A DNA stretch of 64,000 bases from Distichodus sexfasciatus (GCA_032718565.1 JAVGVS010000455.1:198668-262667); one strand, 5' to 3'; counted from the stretch's first letter, positions 22,501-28,950 are shown. A program made the numbers and translations. The notes: a model not told the origin generated them from the sequence alone.

Positions 22501-23282
22501 CTGTTCAGGAGTGGAGCCAAGTACAACATTTTATTTAGATTTATATTTTATTTCATATTGTGCATTGTTTGAATGTCAGCATTCAGTGCTAAATAAATAT
22601 TTTCATAGTTTTGTAACTGCTTTATTCTTTGAAGCATGAATATTAATTTATACAATTGCAGTGCCTTGACTACACAGTGTGTCAGTCAAGTGTTTCCTGG
22701 TTTTTGGTTTTGGCCAAAAATTTAATTTCGGTGCATCCCTAGTATTATTATTCTGTTACAGTGTTGGAAAATATGTAATTTAAATGCTCCATCTCATCTC
22801 AGACCATCATTTCCCAATTCTCTATTATTTTGCAAACAGCAACATACCAACCTGTTTGGAGTATTATACTCCTGATTCTGAAGTTCTCTTAGCAGGTCCT
22901 TTACTTGTAGCTGGTTTTCTGAGGTCATGTGTATCTTTTGCAGGGGCAGGTGAACGTGATCATGCCTGGCCCTTTCTCGATGTTCCTCGTTTTTTACAGG
23001 TCTGTCCTTCCCTAAAGAAGAAAACCTAAGAAGACTCTGAGAACTCCCCCCGCCTCTTCCTCTACTACCATCATGATGTTGACTTAGAAACGCACTTTTT
23101 CCTCTTCCTCTGGGTACATGAGGCTTAGAGGAGCGACCTGGTCCAAGGTTCAAACTGAAGTCATCCCCATCATCCCAATCAGAGGCTCCTTTCTTACATC
23201 CACCTCCACCTTCTCGGGGCTTATTAAACCGCCCTCCACCACGGTTTGGTTTCCTTCCTTTCCTCCTGCCACTCATCATCAA
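2191..23282 (-). CDS. dhx57: DHX57-like ATP-dependent DExH-box RNA helicase, N-terminal ~882 aa (gene runs off the left edge)
   Basis: Eleven exons on the minus strand join in frame: 22852-23282, 21722-21904, 20491-21377, 6611-6792, 6073-6194, 5794-5989, 4887-5011, 4662-4795, 4535-4589, 4223-4437, 2191-2308. Every junction has GT/AG and compatible phase, and no stop is met over 2648 coding bases. Domain order matches DHX57: Arg/Gly-rich N-terminus, UBA (about 206-235), RWD with an inserted CCCH finger (C331, C340, C346, H350), then helicase core with GMTGCGKTTQ (Walker A, about 599-608), TQPRR (Ia), DEVH (II) and SAT (III). Members of the family unwind RNA using ATP; substrates of DHX57 are poorly known. 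The second RecA domain, HA2 and OB regions should lie left of position 1. The 13.7 kb intron 3 is filled with transposons, yet the exons look intact, so the gene is probably functional. The assignment rests on domain order and motif identity, not on a search. Confidence 0.93.
2627..3293 (+). mobile_element. hAT-type MITE, family beginning TAGAGCTGAAAC
   Basis: Starts TAGAGCTGAAACAATTATTC and ends TTTGCCGCTCTA, imperfect terminal inverted repeats. It is flanked by ATTGGTTT (2619-2626) and ATTGGTTA (3294-3301), a 7/8 match to an 8-bp duplication, the hAT hallmark. No transposase. The interior (AAATGTAGCTCTC, CATTTTCAATTAATTC) recurs at 3480-3840 and 10632-12860. It sits in a DHX57 intron. Confidence 0.75.
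3480..3840 (-). repeat. Fragment of the same hAT MITE family, reverse orientation
   Basis: The GAGCCAATTTGGACTC, TGAGCTGCTTTTGGCC and GAGTACATTTCCC stretches match the reverse complement of the interior of 2627-3293. Terminal repeats are not recognisable, so ends are approximate. Confidence 0.55.
3841..4222. other. DHX57 intron sequence without recognised content
   Basis: Lies between exons 10 and 11. No repeat end, exon or open frame of note was identified. Confidence 0.4.
4223..5011 (-). CDS. dhx57: DHX57 exons 7-10: DEVH box, motif III and following linker
   Basis: Exon 7 (4887-5011) encodes TRLLFCTTGVLLRRLEGD and the DEVH Walker B (HIIVDEVHERTEE). Exon 8 (4662-4795) encodes LMSATLNAELFSQYF with the SAT motif. 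Exon 9 (4535-4589) encodes RTFSVDQFFLEDA. Exon 10 (4223-4437) encodes YVIEDGSPYRRVAKQ and an acidic linker ending LTLRYT. These follow one another closely, with short introns of about 70-120 bases, unlike the transposon-swollen upstream introns. Junction phases all match. DEVH rather than DEAH at motif II is normal for DHX57. Confidence 0.93.
5329..5576 (+). repeat. tRNA-derived SINE in a DHX57 intron
   Basis: Begins GGGGCAGATGGTAGCATAAC with an A-box-like region. A B box (GGTTGCGGGTTGGATTCC) follows near 5378. The body is TGCTCTCTGGTTGCTGCC, then GATGGGTGAAATGCAGAAG. A second copy with the same order is at 28951-29195. It lies between DHX57 exons 6 and 7 and is antisense to the gene. Confidence 0.7.
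5794..6792 (-). CDS. dhx57: DHX57 exons 4-6: helicase entry, Walker A and motif Ia
   Basis: Exon 4 (6611-6792) encodes a charged linker (EFLNSNDAEDGED to CREFRRKL). Exon 5 (6073-6194) carries MPAWEERENILDSL and the first half of Walker A; exon 6 (5794-5989) completes GMTGCGKTTQ and continues with PQFILDDSLKG and TQPRRISAIAVASRVA (motif Ia). The nucleotide-binding loop is therefore split by an intron inside the Gly-Cys pair. Acceptors: CTGCAG, TGTCAG, CCCAG; donors: GGTAAC, GGTATG, GGTAAC contexts. All phases agree. Confidence 0.92.
6839..6935 (+). repeat. hAT MITE end fragment (TAGGGATGCAACGG)
   Basis: TAGGGATGCAACGGTACAGT followed by repeated GGTAC motifs, typical of a hAT terminus. No matching opposite end is found, so this is a truncated copy. 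Confidence 0.45.
6971..7414 (+). repeat. Left part of a TAGAGCTGAAAC-family MITE, cut by the hAT at 7415
   Basis: TAGGGTTGAAAGAATTATTC and the following sequence align by eye with the left part of 2627-3293 and 10681-11050. It ends in a TA array into which the autonomous-type hAT inserted. Its right end is not seen on the far side. Confidence 0.5.
7774..8777 (-). pseudogene. hAT transposase exon 2 with C-terminal dimerisation domain
   Basis: An open frame of about 334 codons runs from a TTTTTTCAACAG acceptor (8778) to a stop at 7774. It starts TSVKEPRIQRAIGMCKKI and continues through LHLPPHHLITETPTRW to the hATC signature FLCIPATSAPSERAFS and a terminal KPETVDRH. The exon itself has no frameshift. 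Together with exon 1 it makes a ZBED/hAT-Ac-type transposase. The 670-base gap to exon 1 has convincing splice signals, so I read it as an intron and not as an insertion. It is called a pseudogene only because exon 1 is frameshifted. Confidence 0.8.
9448..10323 (-). pseudogene. hAT transposase exon 1 (BED zinc finger and start of catalytic domain), one frameshift
   Basis: ATG at 10323 gives MERECMEEQLVKKTG, then a BED finger with W-x-W-F, C-x2-C and H-x4-H (HLKTKH) in the first ~65 residues. The frame is lost near 9735-9760 and resumes as TLDPYISLTVHFI, followed by TTDSGTN, a conserved catalytic-region Asp motif of hAT transposases, and LHLAI. Exon 1 then ends at a GTAATT donor (9447). A single-base event would explain the break. 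Without it the protein would be close to full length, so the copy is recent or long maintained. BED fingers bind DNA, here probably the element's own ends. Confidence 0.75.
10632..10680 (-). repeat. Outer MITE fragment left of the 10681 insertion
   Basis: TTGAAAATGAAGAAATACG and GTTTTGAG continue directly into 12578 when the inserted element is removed. Same family as 2627-3293, reverse orientation. Confidence 0.5.
10681..12577 (+). mobile_element. hAT-type MITE with a minisatellite inside, perfect 8-bp duplication
   Basis: Starts TAGAGCTGAAACGATTATTC and ends TAGTTGCAGCTCTA. The target duplication GTTTTGAG is perfect (10673-10680 and 12578-12585). It inserted into an older member of its own family. 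The interior holds a further hAT-like end (CATAGGGCCCTA, near 11345-11356), the GCTAGCAACATGCTAAT array and a fish repeat with GGGGCGTGGC. No transposase. Confidence 0.8.
11405..11875 (+). repeat. GCTAGCAACATGCTAAT minisatellite
   Basis: Many imperfect units combine GCTAGCAACATGCTAAT with TAGCATCATGTTAG variants. A longer block containing ATCAGCTAAACGTC appears twice, near 11500 and 11618. GCTAGC is a palindrome, so units can pair on either strand. There are no genes or cas-like features, and unit lengths vary, so it is not a CRISPR array. Confidence 0.75.
12578..12860 (-). repeat. Outer MITE fragment right of the inserted element
   Basis: GTTTTGAGCCAAATTGGACT, GAGCTGCTTTTGGCC and GAACTACATTTCCCAC match the interior of 2627-3293 in reverse. 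The terminal repeat is lost near 12860. Confidence 0.55.
12861..13177. other. Unassigned intron sequence before the Gypsy element
   Basis: AT-rich, with no recognised repeat end or exon. Confidence 0.35.
13182..13527 (+). repeat. Gypsy 5' LTR, truncated
   Basis: 13212-13527 matches 19561-19877 with a few differences (for example GATGACGTTATTGGCGCCAG in both). The polyadenylation half present in the 3' LTR is missing here, and no primer-binding site can be placed. Confidence 0.75.
13735..15032 (+). pseudogene. Gypsy gag, frameshifted
   Basis: The first open part (13735-14466) begins MLYVRGKDQANTMSK and reaches the capsid-like HEWEELMDTYLRKR. The frame changes near 14435 and goes on through EYWVRLNKAVDVAQESLKR and CPDATLSAIFKFKS, which is typical of teleost Gypsy gag. 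A zinc knuckle appears at the end (CLRCFQPGHIAQ), but the last Cys of C-x2-C-x4-H-x4-C is lost just before a stop. Gag would form the particle shell and bind the RNA. The product is not functional as it stands. Confidence 0.8.
15016..15417 (+). pseudogene. Gypsy protease region, incomplete
   Basis: Encodes TQDIVLVGCGGKLTRSKC and ends with VPGQKDELIIGTNVIKFL, the C-terminal flap-side part of a retropepsin. The D-T/S-G active site that should precede it is not visible, so the catalytic part is deleted or scrambled. Frame differs from gag and from pol. Confidence 0.65.
15450..17048 (+). pseudogene. Gypsy reverse transcriptase and start of RNase H
   Basis: A 532-codon open frame. RT motifs are intact: DEWPFRLPYRRVPPPHY before the palm, LRICTDFRWLN near residue 222, FSTMDLTSGFYNIPMAEEKY, MPQGLCNSPASF, and the catalytic CYLDDLLVF near 321. 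The thumb and connection region has SVKSLGHIIDSSGISVDA and SFLGMIFYYQHFIPDC. RNase H begins at LILSIDASLDGLGAVLS (about 494) and stops at ASKSLSRS, where the Tc1 fragment begins. The rest of RNase H is absent. The RT frame is well preserved compared with gag and integrase. Confidence 0.88.
17049..17512 (-). mobile_element. Truncated Tc1-like transposon inside the Gypsy pol
   Basis: The right end, read on the minus strand, is TACAGTCATGGCCAAAATTG, a Tc1-like terminus. The opposite strand encodes RKRELCEDLRTKIVEKYQQ and GYKSI, the paired-like DNA-binding start of Tc1 transposases (about 17142-17052). The left terminus and the catalytic domain are missing, and Gypsy sequence for the end of RNase H is gone at the same junction. 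Confidence 0.72.
17514..18998 (+). pseudogene. Gypsy integrase, several frameshifts
   Basis: Pieces in successive frames: 17514-17987 (linker to GLLYRLSKDPVSKQRRQQ), 17900-18190 (zinc-binding end HCQRCILAKTPEPS and core ELVCLDFWSAEDKKQQ), 18118-18699 (YHPMGNGGTERFNHTLGNT with the catalytic Glu) and 18654-18998 (C-terminal region). The segment that should hold the second catalytic Asp is deleted between VLVVTNHFTKLAHAFPCQ and NFESALF. Integrase would insert the cDNA; this copy cannot. Confidence 0.8.
19559..20397 (+). repeat. Gypsy 3' LTR with an internal duplication
   Basis: It aligns with the 5' LTR from 19561. A purine-rich AGGGGAAT stands just before it. A block ending TGCTGTACGTGTTCTTCTG occurs twice (about 19919-19980 and 20221-20282). 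The second is followed by AATAAAGCC and CCGGTTACA. The first ~25 LTR bases (TGTAACGG) are missing at this copy. Confidence 0.72.
20491..21377 (-). CDS. dhx57: DHX57 exon 3: UBA, RWD and CCCH zinc finger
   Basis: This 887-base exon starts after CTTAG (21378-21379) and ends at GAAG|GTAAGT. It begins YGFDRERNRQALEAG, a UBA-like segment. The RWD fold then starts near KECMAARQEEAF and is interrupted by a CCCH finger with spacing C-x8-C-x5-C-x3-H (C331, C340, C346, H350). The RWD resumes at VYQLEVRFPQGSCYPFQPP. A Ser/Thr-rich tail leads to the helicase part. The insertion of the finger in the RWD is a DHX57 hallmark and is the strongest single piece of evidence for the identification. Confidence 0.93.
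21428..21515 (+). repeat. GGTATA-rich hAT terminus fragment
   Basis: TAGGCCTGGACGGTATAG and ATACCGGCATAACAGCG resemble the subterminal sequence of the hAT at 7415-10489. Short, one end only. Lies in DHX57 intron 2. Confidence 0.4.
21722..21904 (-). CDS. dhx57: DHX57 exon 2, acidic linker
   Basis: Acceptor TATAG|T at 21904 and donor GCAG|GTACTC at 21722. The phase is 1 nt in and 2 nt out, matching both neighbours. It encodes an acidic stretch beginning GFDYEEEYGE and ending with the Cys completed in exon 3. No catalytic motif is expected here. Confidence 0.85.
22239..22741 (+). mobile_element. hAT-type MITE in DHX57 intron 1
   Basis: Starts TAGGAAGGCACCAAAAATTC and ends AATTTCGGTGCATCCCTA, inverted termini of a widespread fish family. 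Flanks GTATTAAC (22231-22238) and GTATTATT (22742-22749) match at 6 of 8. No transposase. Confidence 0.65.
22852..23282 (-). CDS. dhx57: DHX57 first coding exon
   Basis: It opens with ATG at 23282 (MMMSGRRKGRKPNRGGG) and is rich in Arg, Gly and Lys. I chose the most upstream ATG; two more Met follow directly, so residues 1-3 are uncertain. The donor is CAG|GTTGGT at 22852/22851, leaving two bases; the stronger-looking GTATGT four bases further on would break the frame with exon 2. The segment is basic and low in complexity, as at the N-terminus of DHX57 homologues. Any untranslated exon upstream is not resolved. Confidence 0.85.
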
Positions 23283-23515
23283 CTAGTCTTTCTGTGAGAA
23301 AACAAAATGATCAGGAAGTCTGTTTTTATTAAAAGAGAAGATTTTAATTTAAATGTCTGATTGAGCTCAGTAATAAAACATCAAATTATCACTGTTTCTG
23401 TGGCACGATGAGATAGATGAAAATAGTGTCCCCCCCATTTTATTTTTATGCTTAGTCACTTTCTAAGTTCTGGTTAATGTCTATTTTGCCATAATATGGC
23501 GTAATATAGGTTCCG

Positions 23516-23529
23516 CCAGCAGAGGGCGC
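23516..23529 (+). promoter_or_regulatory. Candidate CTCF-binding site upstream of DHX57
   Basis: CCAGCAGAGGGCGC matches the vertebrate CTCF core CCASYAGRKGGCRS at every position. It lies about 235 bases upstream of the DHX57 start codon, between that gene and the repeat-rich interval. Similar motifs also occur inside fish repeats, so occupancy is inferred, not shown. Confidence 0.45.
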
Positions 23530-23715
23530 TAGGTATCTTGCGCAGCAGTAGCTGACGCCGCAACAGAAAAAGTTTAGTCAGTACGTGATAAGGCAGTGTA
23601 CAGACCACGCGCAGAGTACACTCTTATTATTTCTCTGTTTTGGCAGGTAAGCTGGGGGGGTAAATAATCTATAAATAATAGACAACCGTAGTAATAGATT
23701 ATATGGGCCTTAGAG

Positions 23716-24052
23716 TGTAACGGATGTTGAGCTAGAGAGTGAATTCACAAGTTTATGGAGTTTGTAACAGTGACTCGCCACATTGTGTAGCTCGAATGGC
23801 GCACTCGCGGCTTGTAGCGATTGTTTCAGGACTACTGTGGTATTGTGTTTTGGCAGTACAAGTGTATTATGTTCTGGTTACCGTAAGACACTGCAGAAGA
23901 AGTTAAGTCAGTATGTGATAAGGCAGTGTACAGACCACGCACCGAGTACGCTCTTATTATTTTTCTGTTTTTGCAGACACTGTGGAAGTTACTAAGAAAT
24001 AAAATATGTTGCACAGGAGAGGAGTTGGCCCATCATTTTCTACAGTGTAACA
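23716..24052 (+). repeat. LTR-like sequence near the DHX57 5' end
   Basis: It starts TGTAACGGATG, like the Gypsy 5' LTR at 13182, has AATAAA at 23998-24003, and ends GTGTAACA. A 74-base segment (23903-23976) is repeated directly at 23574-23646; both copies end in a pyrimidine tract and CAG. No clean target-site duplication is seen, so it may be the remains of a collapsed LTR pair and not a simple solo LTR. Confidence 0.45.
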
Positions 24053-24232
24053 TTTCCATTCAGTGATTTAATGTATGGATGTGATTGTGTTAAGATCATT
24101 TCTCTTATAAATAGCTGGCTCCGGAGCTGAATCTACTCGAAATCATACTGTAGCAGACTATGTATTATTAGACATCTAATCTTTATCCACTGAATCAACA
24201 TAATGTGTCTGATAAGTGACAAATTACAAATT

Positions 24233-24320
24233 AGGCATGGGCCGGTATGAAATTCTGACAGTATGATAACCTTAAACAAAAATATCATGGTATCACGGTA
24301 TTGCTAACCCTAACCTTTGC
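24233..24320 (+). repeat. hAT MITE end (TAGGCATGGGCCGGTATGA)
   Basis: TAGGCATGGGCCGGTATGA is followed by ATCATGGTATCACGGTATTG. It may be the outer end of the element whose BED-finger gene lies at 24867-25484, but the matching right terminus was not found. Confidence 0.4.
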
Positions 24321-24424
24321 CCTAACCAATTTCTAATTAATCCAAATTATGGTACTGTAGATAAAGTGTTTTTTTATATAAAAGCACAGGCTACACCTGC
24401 TGCTGCTACTAAGAATAATATTAA

Positions 24425-24720
24425 ACTAGAACTGCAAGTAGTTATCAACGGGGTCTAAGCCCCGGCGCGCCGCCTGCTGGGCATTGTCGTTCCATATGGT
24501 TTCAGAGATATGACAGGATTTATGCAGGAATCCTAGAGTCGAATTTACTACCTTTTACTACCTTTTTTTACTACCTCCACAATATTTTTTACTACCAACA
24601 CGACATCGAGCAGCGGCCTTTTTTTAGCGTCAAGTTGTCCTTACCTTAACCCTAGCCCTTGGGTTATCCTAACCATAACCCTTAGTCCCACCCTAATAAG
24701 GTCAACTTGACACTTCTTAA
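24425..24720. repeat. Teleost dispersed repeat start and telomere-like CCCTAA stretch
   Basis: CTAGAACTGCAAGTAGTTAT with CGGGGTCTAAGCCCC is a recurrent fish repeat start. 24645-24700 has scattered CCCTAA/CCATAACCC units, too degenerate for a telomere. Family unresolved. Confidence 0.35.
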
Positions 24721-24866
24721 AACAAATGCCTTACAGGCCAGCACCACTGGAGAATCAGAATTCTGCTCAAATCCCTCCTACACACAGGCAGCAGAGGCTA
24801 CATGCTGAGGCCTTTCACTCTGATCTGAGACCAGCTGCGGGCCTCCTTTTATCTAAGATTAGAGCC

Positions 24867-25484
24867 TCAGGGCCCAATATACATAAATGAGAAGACACAG
24901 CACAGTACATATTGACCCGCATCATTGACACTATTTATAAGTAATTTCTTAAAATGTGGCGCAATGCCGAATCGAATGATGTAAGCAGTCTTATCTTTGC
25001 CACATGCAAAACTTTTAGCAATCTCAGAGTCAGTGAACATGTTTTCGAATAGTTTCCCAATACCCTCATTCGAAATGTATGAGTGATGGTTGGCTGCGGT
25101 GTTCAGGCACCAGAGAACTTCAGCTCTGAGAGCTGACGTTGGTAACAGTAAGGTCTGCTGTCTGTCTGCTGCAGCCATCGTGGTGCTAGTGGCACTAGTT
25201 TGCTGCTGAGGTGGTGTGATGGCAATGTTTGTGCTCGTAGATGACCTGAAGTTTACATTTCCCCTGGTCCGTGTAGCATCACAGAACAACGAAATAGGGA
25301 ACTGCTCCCCCCGCAGGCGAATACACTGCTGGTGACTGGTGGATTCTCTGTGCGATTTGATCGCGGTAATGCCATTCCAGGTTAAATTTATTGTCTTCTT
25401 GCACACACTGCAGAATGCTTCCTGGTCATTCCCTATGACCGGCTTAAGCCAGTCTTTAAATGACGGGTCATAAAGCCAAGCCAT
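24867..25484 (-). pseudogene. hAT-related BED-finger protein, N-terminal exon only
   Basis: ATG at 25484 gives MAWLYDPSFKDWLKPVIG, then a BED-like finger C-x2-C (FCSVCKK) with H-x5-H (SHRESTSH). A low-complexity Thr/Gln stretch precedes LLLPTSALRAEVLWCLNTAA and GKLFENMFTDSEIAKSFACG, a layout of fish hAT-derived proteins. The frame probably ends at a splice site after NSVNDAG; the catalytic and dimerisation parts are absent nearby. The upstream sequence (25485-25860) is the cassette also present inside two MITEs (30622-31690, 35415-36351). Function, if any, would be DNA binding. Confidence 0.6.
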
Positions 25485-25534
25485 TTTTGCTCGAGTGAGA
25501 TTTCTGCGCGCATGGTTTGAAAGGGGGTAGGTTT

Positions 25535-25850
25535 CGGCAGCTTCTGCCTGCGAATCCTATTGGCCGATGGCTCCTGGTCTTGTGATTGACTTGTGCATCT
25601 GTGTTTATGTTGAATTGGGGACTGACAAGTGAGCAAGGGGAGCCATTGATTGCGTGCTTATTAAACGTGTAAGACCTAACTATTAAATTATAATTATAAG
25701 GTTGATAAACTATAACTTGCGTTTAATCTACCTGTCGCCGTTCCTCTTCATCGTCAATGTCATCTTTGGTTTTTCTGTAAAAACTGTCTGTAGTGTGCAG
25801 TCAATCACAAGACCAGGAGCCATCGGCCAATAGGATATGCAGGCAGAAGC
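25535..25850. repeat. Long inverted repeat in the BED-gene upstream cassette
   Basis: Arms of about 52 bases at 25535-25588 and 25797-25850 are near-perfect reverse complements (TATTGGCCGATGGCTCCTGG against CCAGGAGCCATCGGCCAATA), with a ~208-base spacer. The spacer carries on its minus strand a short reading frame with a CAG|GTAGAT donor near 25732, a possible first exon. Confidence 0.6.
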
Positions 25851-25994
25851 TCTTCAAGATGATCTTTGGTTGAGCTGAGCGTGCAAAGTGTTTGAGATGT
25901 CGAACGATCACTGAATATGACGTCAGCATCAAACATAGCCTACAAAGTTGAGACTCGGATTAAGGAATCGCTTGATTGCAGTGATTGCCTCAAA

Positions 25995-26237
25995 AGGTTG
26001 TGCAACAAAATATTAAGTTAGGGGTACCATGATTTTTGTCCAGGCCAGTTTCATAAGTTTGTTTTTTTAAATAATTCTGTTGAACCTCAATTCAAAAGCA
26101 ATGTCTGATTTTTATTTGTTAATTTTCAGTAAATTGTTATGTATTATTCCTTTTGTCAGTTTCAAGTTATTTCAGTGACCACTGTGGGTTTTTCTTTCTG
26201 TAATGGAAGGGTACCAACAATTTTGTCCACGTCTGTA
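25995..26237. repeat. Tc1-like transposon end, truncated
   Basis: The right end is CAACAATTTTGTCCACGTCTGTA, read inward on the minus strand as TACAGACGTGGACAAAATTG. Only ~240 bases remain, with no coding part. Confidence 0.55.
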
Positions 26238-26260
26238 CACTCTACACTACATACATCAAC

Positions 26261-26817
26261 TACAGTACTGTGCAAAAGTATTAGGCAGGTGTGAAAAAAT
26301 GCTGTAAACGAAGAATGCTTTCAGAAATATAAATAATGATTGTTTATTTTTATCAATTTACAAAATGCAAAGTGAGCGAACAAAAGAAAAATCTAAATCA
26401 AATCAATATTTGGTGTTGGTGTTTGGTATACAAGAAGTCCTGGAAGTGATGGTATGGCCCCCACAGAGCCCTGATCTCAACATCATCGAGTGTGTCTGGG
26501 ATTACATAAAGAGACAGAAGGATGTGAGGAAGCCTACATCTACCGAAGATCTGTGGTTAGTTCTCCAAGATGTTTGGAACAACCTACCAGCCTAATTCCT
26601 TCAAAAACTGTGTGCAAGTGTACCTAGAAGAATTTATGCTGTTTTGAAGGCAAAGCGTGGTCACACCAAATATTGATTTGATTTAGATTTCCCTTTTGTT
26701 AATTCACTGCATTTTGTTGACTGATGAAAATAAATGATTAACACTTCCATTTTTGAAAGCTTTCTTTGTTTACAGAATTTCTTTCACACCTGCCTAAAAC
26801 TTTTGCACAGTACTGTA
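26261..26817 (+). mobile_element. Internally deleted Tc1/mariner element with both ends
   Basis: TACAGTACTGTGCAAAAGT at the left and its complement at the right (26799-26817) are terminal inverted repeats bounded by TA. Subterminal sequence is also mirrored (AATCAAATCAATATTTGGTG). Inside, 26430-26595 encodes the last third of a DD34E transposase: VWPPQSPDLNIIECVWDYIK, including the Asp and Glu region. The rest of the gene is deleted, so movement would need another source of transposase. Confidence 0.82.
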
Positions 26818-26911
26818 TGTGCAACTATATTCAGTCTACAGTTTAACAAATGCAACAATCCAACAAAATTTTAACACTGTTGTATACACCTTGTGATTAA
26901 CATCCCTCTAA

Positions 26912-27100
26912 ATCCTGATACCTTGTAAAATAATCTTTTTATATTTGTTTTTATTTTTTATACTGAGTTATGTTTGAACATTGTTTTAATTCCACAGTCA
27001 AACTATTGCATAATTTTACACCACATACATTAAAACAATGTTCAAGCATAACTCAGTATAAAAACAAATGTAAAGAGATTATTCTATAAGGTATCAGGAT
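26912..27100. repeat. Inverted repeat with ~75-base arms
   Basis: 26912-26990 and 27029-27100 are reverse complements apart from a short T-rich indel; the spacer is 38 bases. The right arm is continuous with the 3' side of a minus-strand LINE (27094-27399), so the left arm is probably an inverted copy of that LINE end. Confidence 0.7.
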
Positions 27101-27399
27101 TTCACATGCTTTACTTTAGACAAAACTGAGATGCTTTTTGACAATTTGCTTAGAAACCGCGGACCAATTTGCGGTTTCCAAGATATTTTATCATCTATTA
27201 TTACACCCAGAAATATAATTTCATGCACTCTTTCTATGTTAACACCATTATTATATAACCCCCTTATCCCATATCTTTCCAGTTTAGTTAATAATATTTC
27301 ATGGTCAATCGTATCAAACGCTTTCTTAAGATCCAGAAATACCCCAACGATAAATTTCTTATTTTCCACAGAATTAGTGATTTCTTCTATAAAATCCAT
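27094..27399 (-). pseudogene. Non-LTR retrotransposon RT fragment
   Basis: Encodes KFIVGVFLDLKKAFDTIDHE and LLTKLERYGIRG, the first catalytic-Asp block of a Jockey/CR1-type reverse transcriptase. It then jumps to IFLGVIIDDKISWKPQI, normally some 150 residues later. The catalytic Y/FxDD block between them is deleted. A dead LINE remnant. Confidence 0.75.
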
Positions 27400-27429
27400 T
27401 ACTGCTAATGATGGCCTGTTCTAAATCCG

Positions 27430-28262
27430 TATTGACAATTTGAAAGTAATTCGTACATGTCAATAAATTTATAAAGTCTGACCCATAAAAAGTTTTTTAA
27501 AAAAATTTGTAAAAAAATTATAGGCAGAAAGGAGGCCTATAATTTGTGAATTTTTGTTTGTTACCAGTTGTATGCAATAGAATGACTTTTTCACTTTTTT
27601 CAATTTCATGTTGTCAGGAAAGTTTGGTTTTATTTGGATGTTTTTCTAAGAAGATATAGGCCTTAGAGTAATTATTGGCCAGAATATGCAATTATTGCCT
27701 AGAATATGAATTAATGCATAACTTTTGTAATGCTTTGTGCTATCAAAGTTCTGTACACAACCTTTTGCCTAGACAGAGCCTAGATGAAGTACGCCAACTT
27801 TTGTGAGAATCGGACAAACTGTCAGAGGAGTTCATTTTACTTTGTCTTTCAATTTTTACAAAATAAAGGAACATTTGGCTGGCGGAAATAGGCGAGGTCA
27901 TATCCATTAGATTTGGAAGCTTCCAGGGAATCAGGGGAAAATAAGAAGATTTATCCCACACAATTCAGGAGATAGAAGCTAAAACTTTGTGCTTGGACCC
28001 TGAAAAAGAAAAAGAAAAAAAATCTGAACAAAAACAATGGGGTTCCAGCACTTCTTGTTTGGACCCCTAATAATTCTCTTATGTTATTTAATGTTGATAC
28101 AAATGCTTCCGCTCGCATGAAACGGCATAGACTTTAGTGGCTGAATGGCGCGGATAAGCCTGCAGATTCTGTGTGTGACTGTGAAAATTCAGTTTGCAGT
28201 TCATAATAAATGTTATGGCCAATAGAAAGTTAAAAACTAAGTTTGGAAGCAAACCTATAGTA
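27430..28262. repeat. Interspersed repeat of uncertain family
   Basis: Contains GGGTTCCAGCACTTCTTGTT and TTTGGACCCCTAATAA near 28040-28073, a recurrent fish repeat 3' end that may pair with the start at 24425. The rest is AT-rich without coding signal. Confidence 0.35.
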
Positions 28263-28950
28263 TAGGGTTGTACCGATTCCGAAACCAGCATCGGGTATCA
28301 GGTCGATACTTCGTTAAAACATTTGTACTCATATTCATCGATAAACTGCTGATACCACGCACCGATACCACTCAATGGTATTTCACTACATCAAACTGGT
28401 TGTAGTCCAAATGTGGATGTGATTTGTTGTCCTACCAGACAATGAGCCAGAAACTTATTTGGAAAATGAGTGAAATATAAGGCTCAAGATGGCGACTAAA
28501 TGGTCGCCAACGCGACTAGATTTTTTATTTTGCAACAAGTTTTTTTTCATTCCAGTCGCCAAAAAATTTAAAAAGCAAGAAACGGCTTTTAATTATGCAT
28601 GGACACTCTCAGCCCATGTCTGCCAGTAGGTACAGAAATTTTGGATAACTCTCTTCGATAGCCTTCTTATTAGAATGTTGATTATGCAGGCTCGCCGGTC
28701 AGCTGTGTAAGCACCCGCACAAGTGAATTTGAGCACTCGCGGCTCTTACGTGGAACGCCACAGTTCAGTCAAATCTCTGTTTTTTTACAGACAAAACTCA
28801 TATTTTAGCTGAAAAATTACAACAACCAGCGTTCTACTTACAATACAGCCTTTTATTGATAATTTCTAGTGTTTATTTCAACTACTGACTAGATATGATA
28901 CCTCAGTTAGAACGTTTCAATTTCACATCAAGCTGAATGTGGAGAGAACT

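Noticed and set aside
23574..23976. Duplicated exons ending in a splice-acceptor-like CTGTTTTTGCAG
   Set aside because: The 74-base repeats carry no open frame shared by both and fit better as LTR sequence.
24300..24700. Telomere-like CCCTAA stretches
   Set aside because: Units are few and degenerate; more likely part of a dispersed repeat than an interstitial telomere.
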